Shown: piece by piece, positions 46,313 to 58,869 of the stretch | Position numbering within the stretch: position 1 is the first letter of the stretch | Layout: each line of letters begins with the position of its first letter | NCBI RefSeq assembly: GCF_001949145.1 | Contig: NW_019091476.1 | Span: 756,828 to 820,827 of the forward strand | DNA length: 64,000 nt | Source of the DNA: Acanthaster planci | Taxonomy: Eukaryota; Echinodermata; Asteroidea; Valvatida; Acanthasteridae | Direction of reading: 5' to 3' | The notes under the pieces: model-generated | Told to the model about the DNA's origin: nothing | Database searches by the model: none | The model's input: the letters and a program-made list of their open reading frames with translations, nothing else | Position numbers and translations under genes: made by a program

Positions 46313-49300
46313 CTGCCGGTGGAATGATATAACAGAATTCAAATTATGAACTCTTACATGTAAACGACTTGCAGTAGGGTAGCTCAAGTCACCCAACGCG
46401 TTATTATGGCCTCTCCTCGGAGGTCTTGTTGTAAGCACTTGAACAAATTTCTCTCAACATTCATCACTCAGTAATTCTTCTTTTGAAAATACAGGCATAT
46501 ATACCTCTGATGCAAGACCGATCACACATCCAGCCCTGAGCAATCCCTGCTTCATCTCCTCGATTTTGTCTAAATTGGCCCCCCTTGAGGCGTCCTCGAT
46601 CACCATAGTCCGGTAGCCGAGACGTTGAGCGTCCATGGCCGTCATTCCCACGCAGAAATCGGAGGCCAGACCACACACGAAAATGTCAGTTATGTCTCGC
46701 GCCTTCAGGTCAGCTATCAACGCGGTGTTAACGCGTTGGGTCTGGTCTTTAAACACTGAATAACTTTCTATGTCAGGGTCTGTGCCCTTAAGATGAACGA
46801 GATGGTTTTCCACAATCTGTGGGTGGCGATACAAATTTTTAAGAATGAATGCATTTCAAAATGTCGGGGGAAAAATGAAATTCCATAGTTATTAGGTAGA
46901 ATCTTCAGATAAATTTACATTAAATGATCTGCAAACCCTTGTATTTTTCCTCTTACGAAGAAATCTTTACCTTCAGATCTGGATGAAGCTCCGCCCCCTT
47001 TGTGCCCTCCACACAGTGCACCGGCCAGAGAATCTGTTCTACTGACGGCTGGCTGTCGAAGACAACTACGTCGAGTAACTTGGCTTCATTGGCTTTTGCC
47101 TGGAACAGATTAGACCAATCAAAACGAAAGACAAGGAGCGGGATCCATTCAGCGTCAAATATCACTAGGTTTGACAACAAATCAAGGAAGACAAAATAGC
47201 AGACAGGTAACGTATTTTCAGAGCTTTCTCATTCTCGTCGGTGAAATTATGACAAAAAATCTTAAATCAGACATGCGACTTGCTCTATTTTATGAATGGG
47301 ATTATACATAATTATAATTTTGAGGTAATCCTTGTATGAATAGATGAACACATTTTTTGCCACTTTTACCTTACAGCTTTTATCAATCGGAGGACATTTT
47401 TTCCCTAATTATTATTATTGGTGTTTTGATAATGCCACTTTGCATATTTATTAATAAAATCTTCGACTTTTCAAAGTTACCTCAGGAAAAACCCTCCACT
47501 AAACATCTATGTCAGCTACAACATCCGATAAAATTTGTGCTATCAGTCTTGATCTCTTAAACTGTCTTTTATCTTATGATTAATTGTTGTTTACGTATAT
47601 GACAGGAGGCCATATTTGGAACAGAAACCCTAAAAATTACCAGTTTCTCCCTGAAATGACATCACAACATCCTCACTTTTCAGGAAGAGTATTAAATATT
47701 TAAATTAGGCCTATAGTTTAAAAAGTGAACTTTCTAATATAGGAAATATTTTTAACGAGGAGATGAAAGAATATGTTCCCTAGTCAAATTCATATCGTGC
47801 AATAACTACTGCGAGTTCAGTACACAGAAAAACTACCGGTAATGTCGTTTATTTAGGAACTGAATATTTTGATAATGTTTGCCGGGAGAGTGTCCTCCCG
47901 GTAGCAGTTTGAGTATCGGTAACCTTTTACCTTGCTTGATGGGTGTAGTTTTCTCTGGCTCAAGTTGTCAAAGAAGGACAAATGATTGGGCGGATGGTAG
48001 TCTTTCGTGTAAACTACCACCTCAAACGTCAAGTCCAGAAGCCTGGTATGAAACAATGGAAATTAATTGCGACAAAGAGCTGTAAATGAAAGCGTATTCC
48101 CAAGGGACCATCACCAACTTTTGTTAAGAAGTCTTTAAAAATATACCTTCAGTGCACGCAGTTACTGTTCTTGAAGGAAACTTTAACAGCATTTGCGTAA
48201 TGAAGGATTAGAATTGAAGCGTTCCAGTACAGAGGAACTTTGGTTTTGTGCATCTTGAAATGAAAATAACAGTCATGCGCACTATGCGCACAAAAGTCAA
48301 ATAAATCCTTGGGGTTCTAAAAGTGGCTTCGTCTCCGTGTCAGGCTTTGTCTTTGAAATCGATATCCACTTTTTAGCTGAGAATGTCCAAATTAAATGAA
48401 GTTCAATATGTGGGTCGCTATAGCATAGCTGGAAGTTTGGAATGCTTGACTGGAATGTTTCACTTCTTGTCGACCTATCGAGCCAAGTCGGAGACGGAGA
48501 TAAAACCCAGTACATAGAAATTCTCCAAGAGGAGGCTACTGCGCCATCTACACAGGGACCATGCCGGGGACCTTGGCAGGCAATGACTTACTCATTTATG
48601 ACAGGGACCACCTCTAAGCCATCTTGGCAAGCCGAGCAGAGTCGTAGCGCCAGCGAACCGTCAATGAAGTCATTCTGAACGTCCACCACAAAGATAGCTG
48701 CTCTTGGCGACAGTATCTGGTAATTGCAAGCAAAATAAACCAAGCTGACATTGTGTGTCCCTTTGACAAATCCGGGCACTTGATCGTCAATCGTGAAGGC
48801 CTGCTGTATAGTAACGGCGGCAGCATTATGCCATTGCTGTTCAGGAAGCCCTCTAGGGTGAGTTCTTCCGAATTATAAAAGTCAGTAAGTTAGCCTACCT
48901 CCATTAACAGGAGTATATCTGGCAAACTCTGACCATACAGGTGCTGGAAAAGTATAGCTGTATTTAAAACCATTTATTTCCCAAAACAAACATTCCTAAT
49001 GCGAGGGGAGATGAAACTGCATGCATTTTACAGCAGAAGTGGATGCGAGTTGATTGGCTTTCATGAAAAGAGAAGAAACCTTTAGTCACATTGGGAATAT
49101 AAAATGAACTTTTTACCTGATTAAGCCAATACTTCCAACAAAAGGCAAAGTCTTTGGTGGCAATTCCTCTACCGTCCTGTTGCAAAATGATGAGGAAAAG
49201 ATACTTTGAATGAAATCTGCTGCAGTGAAGTTAAATTATTGAGCGCATAGATATAAATGTGGTAAAAAGCTGGTGTTGTAGTGTTTCCCAGAGTCATAAG

Positions 49301-52300
49301 GGGTCACTAAATTTTGTGACTCGAGTTGAGTTATTTTAACGCAGTAAGTCGAGTAGCGTCATAATTAGGTGATTTCGAAAAAGTGGATTCGGCTTAGATT
49401 CGGTTTCGCTGGTTCGTGTCAGAGTTTGAACATGTTGTTTTGATCATTGGTTAAAAAATGGCTGGAAACAACGAAACCAAAGTCCAAGCCGAATCCACTC
49501 CTTTCGAAAACGCCCGTAAGGTAAAGAAGTCAAAAGTTGGGTCACTATGTGTAGTTGAGTCTAATCGAGTCAATAATGAGTCACAAATATTTGAACAAAA
49601 CATACAACAAACTCACGAGAGAAATTTAATTTCTGGCATTTTTTAAATGCTGAAACTGTTCATGGGATTATATCCCATCTTACCTTTTGATGGTAATAAG
49701 AAAAGAAGAGGGTGAAAATGAGAAGAGGGTCGAATTATAAAGCTCTCTCAGTTCATAGATTAACACCAGGAGTATGAAACGTGCATTAGTACTCCCTTAG
49801 TTATATTTCTAAATTAAAGCACGCTTGATGCTCGGTAGTAGGAATATTTTGACAACAGAGTTTCTAGTGTTTGGCAATTCTAATTTTGTTACATCTCAGT
49901 CCGTTGGTTCGTCTTTGTTTTTTGTCCTTGTTTTGTTTTGACTGCATTGTACTACCATTGTCTTTTTTCATGTATAATCTGTTGACAGTCTTCGTTGTCT
50001 GGCTTTTTTTGCTATTGTTGTCTTAATAAGGCATTTCTATATCAATTTTTGTATATCTATTTGTTTTCTGAATATGCCTCTGTATTTGCCCCCTTTTATT
50101 TCAATGTCTAATGGTCTTATTAATTTTCTCTCTTGTGGTCAAAAATCTTTCATTTAATGACCTTGAGTATAATTTAATATATACATTGCAATACGTAAAT
50201 AAATGTTGAGTAAAAACAAGCAGAATGAGCTTCATTTAAAACAGCCAAGCTTCAAATACTCAGAATTTCAGCCTTATGTTCGTGAAATCTACATTCAAAA
50301 GTCCGACACAGTACCTTATCCCCACAAAGGACCTTCATCATGGCAACGGAATCGGTCTTGGAGACAACGTGGCGCCGCCCGTCGATCGTGAAGAGATCAC
50401 AGCACAAGTTATGGAACTCATCCTCGTTCAAGACGCCGTCCCTGAATTGCAAAAGCATAGATTTTTTTTCACCGTCACGTATACAAAAGAGGTTTGGAAT
50501 AGTCCCTATGACGATGCCTTTTCATGGAGCAAATAAAGTTTACAGAGATAGACTAGCGGGGAAAGACAGTAGCCAGTGAGGGTTCGAGTAGGATGGCGCT
50601 ATTTAAACCCCCCACACACACACACGCACATCGTTCAACGCTAAATAATGTTACTATCCTAATAAAACTCAGTGTAATAATGAACAGAATGCTTAAGTCT
50701 TTAAATTTATGCTCCTGCAATTATCTTAAAAATACAGGAAAAGAATCTTAAATGCCTTTAATCTCACAGGGCCATGGATTCCCGGTGGGTTGTGCCTTTA
50801 ACACCTTCATTGCGCCTACACCATCCATTAATATGGACGATTCACAACAGTGCGCTTTCAAGAGTTTGCAACGAGTTGGCCAATCACAGAGCGCGAAATC
50901 TGTCGACCCTTTCCAACCTCGCACAGGTAGACAGATTTTGCTCATCGTGATTGATCAACACGTTGCAAACTCTTAAAGGCGCACTATTGTGATGCACCCG
51001 TATTGTCTGAAAGACTGGAGCAACACTTCGTGGATTAGCAAAATGAAAATTGCACATTCCACACCAGTTTGATTTTTTTCACGGTTCACAGAAATTGAAA
51101 ACATTTAGTTCACGTGAAGTATTTCAAAATAACAATAAATACGTAACCATTTTAAAAACATCGTAAATTTAATGTTTACCCCATGAATCGTGACCCCAAA
51201 ATGAATAAAAAGATCATGCATTTCCCCGCCCACAAAAATATACCCTTTTGGCCGTTCGCACTCTCAGGCTGATTTGATGATGTCATCGGCAGAACGCCTA
51301 CATGAACAGTGTACTGTTCGTACATTGTACGACTGCACACAGTACATGCAATATCGCACGCTTGCAACAGTCCCCGTTGCGTTTGATGTAGCTTAGCCCA
51401 CATGCAAACACTCTCTCGGTTCAAGGTACAGACTAAAAGACACAGTCCTACCATGTACATCTTGAACTGAGACAGTGCTTGCCTGTGGGCCAAGCTACAT
51501 CGACCACAACGTGGTCTATTGCAAGCTTGTGATACTCAGTACTGTGTGCAATCACACAATGTACATGTACATGTACATGTATGTACACTGTTCATGTACA
51601 TGTAGGCGTTCTGCCGATGACGTCATCAAATCAGCCAGGGAGCGTGAACGGCTAAGAGGGTATTTTTTGTGGGTGGGGAAACGCAGGATCCCTTTATTCA
51701 TTTTGGGGGTCATGATTAGTGGGGTAAACATTGAAGTTATGATATTATTGAAATGGTTACGTATTTATTGTTATTCTGAAATACATGTACATGTACTTTA
51801 CGTGAACTAAATGTTTTCAATTTCTGTTAACCTTTTAAGTTACTGTATTTATCAATGCTATCAGTGCGTCCCCTTAAGACGAACTCATCATCGACCGGCC
51901 GGAACTGTACTCATATCAGTTTCCGTTTTGCGTGAAAACAATGCTGATACCACACACGATAATGATGGCTCCGCCAGGGTCACTTGTGATACATGTAGAA
52001 TGCACTAAAATACGGAAACAAACATGTTGAAACCTTCTACAAAAATAGCCTTGCATAATATCATCGCCAACAACACTTCCGTATCTGTCTTGTGTTGGTG
52101 TGGAATTTTAATGACGATGGTTTCTGCAAAATAACGCTGCCCCAGTTTGGATGAGAATTGAGCATTTAATTCAGCCAAACGAACTTGCGATGGTTTTATT
52201 ATACACAATGATCGACGTTACGATTTCAGCAATAAAGATTTTATTCATATTTCAGATATCAAAACAAGCAAGAAATGCTTACAGAGAGTGCAATTGGAAT

Positions 52301-54344
52301 TCGGTAGATAGACTTGATGAAGACCAAGATTATCATTGATTGAGCAGCATATTTTATGTAATGTTGTGAAGTGAATGCAAAATTACAAAACAGGAAACTG
52401 CTTGAAACCGTCCAGTACAGCAGTACAGCACCTAAAACCGTTGTAAATAGTCTCGCCAATAATACTATGCGAACACAAATTGAGCGCTGAATCAACCATG
52501 CGTGCCATTCTCAAGGCTTTAAAATCTGTGCACAACACGCAGGCGCTGCGAGCGGTTACTTACTGCTGGCCTTTTCGATCTCACCTTTGGCCCCGGTTAT
52601 GTTTATGTCTTTGCCACGATGACGTGCCTCAGCTGCTTTATGCTGAGGGCTGTACCGTATTGTGCGTACCATGTCAGAATGCAGCGCAGGATATTTCATG
52701 CACAATACAATGGATACCATATGGATATGCGAAACGAACAGGATGAGAAAGGCCCTAAATGTCGACTGTATACTAAGGCCTACGCACGTACATGCAATAA
52801 TGAAGCTCTAATGCAACAGTCACGGTGGTGCAGCCAAGCATGGAATTTTTTAAAAAGGGTCAGTTTTAAAGCATCGAATTGTCAATTCGAGTAAATATGG
52901 AACGCCACGACGGTGTTAGTGTCATGGTGTAAGAGTTGTAAACACAATGCCCTCAGTGTCGACATATCACACGCATCTCGTTACCAAAGCGCACAGACAC
53001 CATCGTAGTTCCCTATATCTTGTGCTGAATTGTTCACCACAGAGGAATTGTCTTGTGCCTCATTTTGNNNNNNNNNNNNNNNNNNNNNNNNNNNNNNNNN
53101 NNNNNNNNNNNNNNNNNNNNNNNNNNNNNNNNNNNNNNNNNNNNNNNNNNNNNNNNNNNNNNNNNNNNNNNNNNNNNNNNNNNNNNNNNNNNNNNNNNNN
53201 NNNNNNNNNNNNNNNNNNNNNNNNNNNNNNNNNNNNNNNNNNNNNNNNNNNNNNNNNNNNNNNNNNNNNNNNNNNNNNNNNNNNNNNNNNNNNNNNNNNN
53301 NNNNNNNNNNNNNNNNNNNNNNNNNNNNNNNNNNNNNNNNNNNNNNNNNNNNNNNNNNNNNNNNNNNNNNNNNNNNNNNNNNNNNNNNNNNNNNNNNNNN
53401 NNNNNNNNNNNNNNNNNNNNNNNNNNNNNNNNNNNNNNNNNNNNNNNNNNNNNNNNNNNNNNNNNNNNNNNNNNNNNNNNNNNNNNNNNNNNNNNNNNNN
53501 NNNNNNNNNNNNNNNNNNNNNNNNNNNNNNNNNNNNNNNNNNNNNNNNNNNNNNNNNNNNNNNNNNNNNNNNNNNNNNNNNNNNNNNNNNNNNNNNNNNN
53601 NNNNNNNNNNNNNNNNNNNNNNNNNNNNNNNNNNNNNNNNNNNNNNNNNNNNNNNNNNNNNNNNNNNNNNNNNNNNNNNNNNNNNNNNNNNNNNNNNNNN
53701 NNNNNNNNNNNNNNNNNNNNNNNNNNNNNNNNNNNNNNNNNNNNNNNNNNNNNNNNNNNNNNNNNNNNNNNNNNNNNNNNNNNNNNNNNNNNNNNNNNNN
53801 NNNNNNNNNNNNNNNNNNNNNNNNNNNNNNNNNNNNNNNNNNNNNNNNNNNNNNNNNNNNNNNNNNNNNNNNNNNNNNNNNNNNNNNNNNNNNNNNNNNN
53901 NNNNNNNNNNNNNNNNNNNNNNNNNNNNNNNNNNNNNNNNNNNNNNNNNNNNNNNNNNNNNNNNNNNNNNNNNNNNNNNNNNNGTTCAAGTTCTTTCAGA
54001 AGAAATCATCATGAAAGCATTGGCCCCGCCAATCAAACGATGTGAATTTGAAACAGACTGAATTATCCACAGTTGCTACGTACCCCCCCCATAAGTCCAA
54101 GGCCCTCCTCTAGTTTGACAACTAGCATGCGTATGTATACACAAATATGTGTTGGTCTCAGTCAATTAGCGTTATTAAAGCAGTTACGGTCGGAGGTAGC
54201 TAAATGCTTTTAAGGCATCCACCTGTTCCTAAAACCCTGATGCGGGGCCTACCTGTCACTGTCATAGTGGGCAAAACAGGCATTCATCTGTTCAGTGTCC
54301 TGAAGATGATAATTACCGCCTCCGAAGCCGCTCCATTGCGCCAT
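46118..54344 (-). CDS. Nicotinamidase B (isochorismatase family) with EF-hand
   Basis: Eight exons: 54253-54344, 50315-50441, 49117-49176, 48592-48716, 47931-48042, 46971-47099, 46505-46816 and 46118-46312; 1,152 nt, 383 residues, all GT-AG and in frame. Predicted to deamidate nicotinamide to nicotinate in NAD salvage. The EF-hand loop DSDRDGVLNEDE (about residues 28-39) has acidic residues at positions 1, 3, 5 and 12. The catalytic domain shows VDVQNDFIDG, KDYHPPNH, WPVHC, HLKGTDP and CGLASDFCV, so Asp, Lys, Cys and the metal ligands are all present. It is a same-strand tandem paralog of A, about 63% identical in the Cys exon, with five of the eight exons of equal length and all phases shared. 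The C-terminal tail is 22 residues longer than that of A, with a KQKK stretch. It should be functional as drawn. Confidence 0.9.
46505..46816 (-). CDS. Nicotinamidase B, exon 7: catalytic Lys and Cys
   Basis: A 312-nt phase 0-0 exon with LVHLKGTDPDIESYSVF and IFVCGLASDFCVGMTAMD. If the donor gtatat is skipped, the frame continues for 16 residues (V-Y-M-P-V-F-S-K ...) to a stop at 46454-46456, an alternative C-terminus. Confidence 0.9.
46971..47099 (-). CDS. Nicotinamidase B, exon 6
   Basis: A 129-nt phase 0-0 exon including VEQILWPVHCVEGTKGAELH. Acceptor tgttccag, donor gtaaag. Confidence 0.88.
47931..48042 (-). CDS. Nicotinamidase B, exon 5: metal-binding segment
   Basis: A 112-nt exon, LLDLTFEVVVYTKDYHPPNH to LHPSSK. 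D-Y-H-P-P-N-H holds the metal ligands. Donor gtaaaa. Confidence 0.88.
48592..48716 (-). CDS. Nicotinamidase B, exon 4: catalytic Asp
   Basis: A 125-nt exon, ILSPRAAIFVVDVQNDFIDG and on to VVPVIN, ending AAT GA|gtaagt. It has two extra cysteines (LCSAC) where A reads NSPAG. Confidence 0.88.
49117..49176 (-). CDS. Nicotinamidase B, exon 3
   Basis: A 60-nt phase 0-0 exon encoding DGRGIATKDFAFCWKYWLNQ. The degenerate second EF-like segment has one residue more than in A. Confidence 0.85.
49368..49515. mobile_element. MITE family 2, copy 2
   Basis: A 148-bp foldback: the left end ggtgatttcgaaaaagtgga with ttcggcttag, the right end ccgaatccactcctttcgaa then aacgccc. It is related to 21363-21511. 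In intron 2 of nicotinamidase B. Confidence 0.75.
50315..50441 (-). CDS. Nicotinamidase B, exon 2: second half of EF-hand
   Basis: A 127-nt exon encoding DGVLNEDEFHNLCCDLFTID through MMKVLCGDK. Acceptor aattcag, donor gtactg. Confidence 0.88.
50835..50999. mobile_element. MITE family 1, copy 2
   Basis: A 165-bp foldback with inner ggccaatcacagagcgcgaa and tgtcgaccc, and ends matching family 1. The flanks are ATAT and GTAT. In intron 1 of nicotinamidase B, 394 bp from exon 2. Confidence 0.8.
51085..51832. repeat. Large palindrome: arms of about 340-370 bp, 35-bp spacer
   Basis: The left arm 51085-51425 is repeated inverted at 51461-51832: acagaaattgaaaacattta mirrors taaatgttttcaatttctgt, and the match runs inward through the cgcctacatg/catgtaggcg segment to gttcaag/cttgaac. 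The arms differ by scattered changes and by expansion of TACATG units in the right arm. No coding frame. Intron 1 of nicotinamidase B. Confidence 0.9.
53068..53983. other. Assembly gap (N)
   Basis: A 916-base run of N within intron 1 of nicotinamidase B. Confidence 1.
54253..54344 (-). CDS. Nicotinamidase B, exon 1
   Basis: ATG at 54344 starts MAQWSGFGGGNYHLQDTEQM, then NACFAHYDSD, ending AG|gtaggc in phase 2. Found by its match to A exon 1. It supplies the first half of the EF-hand loop. A 3.8-kb intron with a gap follows. Confidence 0.85.
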
Positions 54345-55094
54345 CCTCCAGTCTGCGACCGGTACGTGTTCAAAGGTCTGCCACAACAACTGGACGAGAA
54401 ATGCTATCGTTGAAACAGCAATTTTTAACAGAAGTCATTGCAGGCTTCATGTAGCAAATGCTATCAATAATCACAAGGTATTATGATAGCTGTTGGGTTT
54501 GGTCAAAGTGAGAAAATTGGACCTGCTCCACAAAACACACGGATAACTTCCGTACAACTGTTTTAGGTATGTAAACCATCGGCAACATGGCACACACAAT
54601 TTGTTGCCATGCTCGCGTTCCGTTGAAGAAAATGCAAATCAATTATATGACTGCAATTACGCATATGATGAGTGGCTGCACTCGGTATGTCGAAAAAGGA
54701 GGAATCGGGCTTCGGTTTGTACACGATTAAAGGTGCGTGAAGGCGACCCGGCAACAAGGGTCATCGTGAATAATGCCTATGCTGCATTTAGCATGACCGA
54801 TGGGCCAATCTGTACAGCTGGTAAGTCTAGGAACAAGACCGTTAGTGACATCAGAAGTCGATCACGTCACGTTCAGCATGTTCAGTGTGTTGTCTGTGGG
54901 TGCGTTCAATTAGCTAACACGTGTAAGTCATATTTCCACGAGAGCGTTAGTTTAGCGATCACGTGATTTTCGTGCCTGTCCTGGTGTGTGCCACCTCTGC
55001 CCCAGCTGGCGAGCGGGTCTGTGGAGGCTGCCCGTGTCTAATGACGTCCGGATGGACTGTTTGCGCATGGACATGATGGAACGTAGCGGGGCTT

Positions 55095-56140
55095 GACCTT
55101 TTCCCCAGAATGCCTGGGAGTGCAGTGTCACGGTCCCAATTCAAGGAAAATTCTCCGCCAGGTCGAGGCGCACAAAAAGTACCCCCCAGAGATTGTTTCG
55201 AAAAGAGGGGTCTGTTTGGGCCAAGAAATGGTGCGATTGTGTCAGTATGGCCCAGGATCATCTCTGTAGATTCAGGGGCACCCATCTGGGGGCAAAGCAG
55301 ACAAAAATGGGATTGAAAATTAGTCAGAAGAGCCCCTGGTAGGTGAGGGATGTCATTTGAAAAATGGCCGCTGGGAGGGCTTGGCAACATTGACTTTTTG
55401 GGGGTGAGTTTGTTTTGGGCGGATAATTAAAAAAATCATTGGTTAACCTACTAAAAATTGAAAAATCAAATGAAACCTGAAAGACCAAACAACACATTGT
55501 TTTTTGTTTGAGAGGCCTCAGGGACTTCAGTTGCCTGCTATGGGGCTCCAAACTTGGTTGATTTTACACTATTTTCAATAGAGCTTGAATTGGTTCAGTG
55601 CACCCCTAGGCGAATACACTGCAGCGTTCGATTCGCCTCGTTTCGGGGTCCAGTACACTAATTCAAGCCCCATTGAAAACAGTGTAAAATCAGCACTATT
55701 CAGGGCCCAATAGCATGGCAACATCCCTTAGATTTCTGAAACACAAATTAAATTCTTGTCTTGTCACTAATCTTTCAATTTCTTTTCAATTTTTTGTGGG
55801 TTAACCAATTACATTTTTAATTATTCCCGCAAAAAAAAATCGCCCCCCAAAAAGTAATTTTTCCGAAGTCTGATTGCAGCCATTTTTCAAGTGGCAACCC
55901 TCAACCAACTTTCTCGGGCACTTACGACCATTTTCAACCGTAATTTTTAGCCCTTCTGCTCTCATATGAAAGCTCAAAGACCCAGGGAGTTGATCCCGGC
56001 AACGATTTACACAATCTCACCAATTTGGGGGCCAAACAATCTCCTTTTGAAAAGATACTGTGGGGGGGGCACTTTTAATGCTAATGAGCTGGCCAGAAAT
56101 TCTCACTTGAATTAGTGGTCTGCACCCTTCAAGGCGTCCC
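55095..56140. mobile_element. Foldback element of about 1.05 kb
   Basis: Two diverged arms of about 500 bp meet near 55615-55632. Inner pairs: gttgattttacactattttc against gaaaacagtgtaaaatcag; middle: cattggttaacc against ggttaaccaattac; outer: gattgtttcg ... gcgattgtgt against acacaatctcacc ... caatctcc. It lies about 750 bp upstream of gene B exon 1. Confidence 0.8.
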
Positions 56141-58869
56141 TTGCGTGTAACACTGGTGTCGCTTGAGATCACACGATCGTCACGATGGCGCTCTTCAGAC
56201 TGTCGGTTGAGTTTAATAGATAGCCAGTTCAACTTACTTTATACGCTCTGATTTCAATATTCACCATTTCAAAGCTTCTGCCTCAATGTTACATCGACAC
56301 TATCGCTACATTGGAATCCGACTTACACGTATAGGAAATAGTCGCGAGAGTTGTAAAATTTGGTTCCGAGTGATGTGGACAATATGCAATAATTTTGAGC
56401 CACTCATGGTCGCTGTAAATGTAACTGCAAAATGCTCAGGAATTTCGCCATTTTAATGAGGATATAAGATGAGTAAACCTCCCCATCAGACATCTAACTT
56501 CACCAAGGAGGCATGTATGAAATTTGGTTGCACAAATTGCTGTGATGGAAGAACAATTAAAACAGCCCAAATGTGTGTATGGGAGTTTGTACATGGCTAT
56601 CTGCAAGGTTTGCAACAACGTCACAGTTCTAGAAGTACCCCAAATACTTGTTTACATCCGCGGCAGGTACATGGTGGGTAACGGTTTGAGAACACAGCGC
56701 AACATACACAGCCCAAAAGGCACTGAGCCGTTACGATTCCAAAAAATTCCAAAAAAGTTCAAATCAAGGAAAAAGGATGTAGGTGACATTTCCTCAATTG
56801 TTTGGCAAAAAAGTAGAAACAGGTGTGTACTCCAAGTAAGTCAAGTTTATTGCTTCCGGTAAGACTTTTACATTTGCGTATTCTACATTAGTTAGTAAAC
56901 ACCAAGCTTACCGTGCTAAAAACTTCAAGTCAAAGTCAAGCCCGCCGGAGCTGAAATGAGTTACATGTATTTGTTGTTTTCTGCGACACGCCCAGCACAG
57001 ACCACGCTTGTCGTTGTGCGTTAACCTTTGTGACGCTTCCCCACTATGTACTGTGTCGTATCCAAGGCGCGCTACTGAGGAGGGCCGCTATGACAAAATT
57101 GCACGATGGCGGGCGAATGGCTGTGCCTTGTGCAGTCCAGCCATGCAGCTGATTAAATAAACATGCTCTATAATTCCAGCCTATTGTGGTTGAGATCAGT
57201 GGTCCAGCCATTGATCCCTTTATGAAGACTGGACTGGACCAATGGATAGGACATAGTGCATTGTGTGTGTACAAAACGCGGGGCCGAACAATAGCGACAC
57301 ACTGCGCTGCATAGGGTCAATATATTGTTGCGTTCCCTAAATACCAAGTCGCTGGTAGCATGGACTTTATTAGTGTTTACGGGATGTGATATTTGGGGTC
57401 AACAATTTATTAAAAGGTGGACGTGAAACAAGGGGTTTGGGTGACAGTCAAACTGTTTGGTTGGTTTGTTGCTCTCACTTCTCTTCATCAAAGTTCAATG
57501 TGGGTTTGAAAAAGGTGTAGCTTAACATAATACAACACACAAAAAGCAAATTTATAGAGAGGCGAAGTTGTATACGAGTGTAACTAAACTGCAGTTTGGC
57601 AGGACCATTGGAAATGCAAGTCAGAAGAAGTGGGTTACGGTACCTGTGCGTAGCATCGCACAGCTAGGCTACACTCGCCGGGCCGTGGTGGGAGCTGTCC
57701 CGGACCACCATGGTCACTTGCAAGGGCTGGACGGGGCCAGCGCCGGTGTGTACCGACCGCACTGCCGCTCAGACCGCAATGTGTTGAGCACAATGATGAG
57801 ATCGCCGCACTATGTACAGCGCTAGTTAACAGGACAAGGGTGGCGAGGGACACAGGGGTGTCTCGCCCGGCAATCGGTCCGGGACGTGGCGGTAACGGGC
57901 CACTACGACTCTCACTAGCACCCTGGGCTAATTCGTACCGCTCTCGCATCGGTCCAAACTAAGCTAGCTGGCCATTCATATGGTTACATTTCTTCGCCAT
58001 AAGAATGGTTACTATCGCACTTCTCTCGGAGAGGTTCCGCTCTCGCAAGAAGGGTTTGGTCCGCCGCACTTGACCGACGAGCTAAGGAAAATCTGCTCTA
58101 TTCATAGGATTCTAGAGGCTTATAGGAATTAATAAAATATGAGCGTCGTTGAACAGCTCAACCAATGAAAATCTTCCATCTCAAAGGGTCACATGACTTC
58201 CTGCCGGAGTCGTGTGCAAGAATCTAAGTGTCGCGTGTAAAAAGGTAAAATAAAGAATAAGAAGTCACGCGTACAAAGTGTAGAGCCGGGTGCGTGAAAG
58301 TGCTTACCCGGTCATCTGTGGCGAATGATTGACAGTTACAAAGTCTGAAGTTTTTGGACATTAGCATTTCAGGGGGCCCAACCACGCAGCCACATGGAGG
58401 GGAATTTCGACATGCCAAAACTGAGCAGAGAAAATACAAAGACAAAGGAGCGAAGGAACATGCGATCACGCCAAAGTACAGCATGAATAACTTAATACAA
58501 AATGAGCGTCTCTGCTATATGTCCATAATGCATAGCTGAGCTAAATAAGAGACCCTGAGAAATGCAAGGACCGAGAACGAGTAAAACTAGGGGGCGCTAG
58601 GATTCCACGATTTGCAGGAGCGCAACACTGTATCTATTCACTTCGTGTATAGGGTGCACCCCTATAAATAAACTCCCAAAGGCACCAGAGATACATCCCT
58701 ATACTCCAGAATTAAATACTCACAACTCCCACAGGTGTCCTAGCCGGACAGAAAAATAATACCCGACATGTCCTCTCTCATTTTCCTTTAAAGTTTTAGG
58801 GTTGACTAATGAATTTTTGAGAAATTTTCACCCAAAGCAGACCACCCGTAAATTGAGGGAAATTTACCT

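Noticed and set aside
52947-54061. Very long frames across 53068-53983
   Set aside because: They run through N bases.
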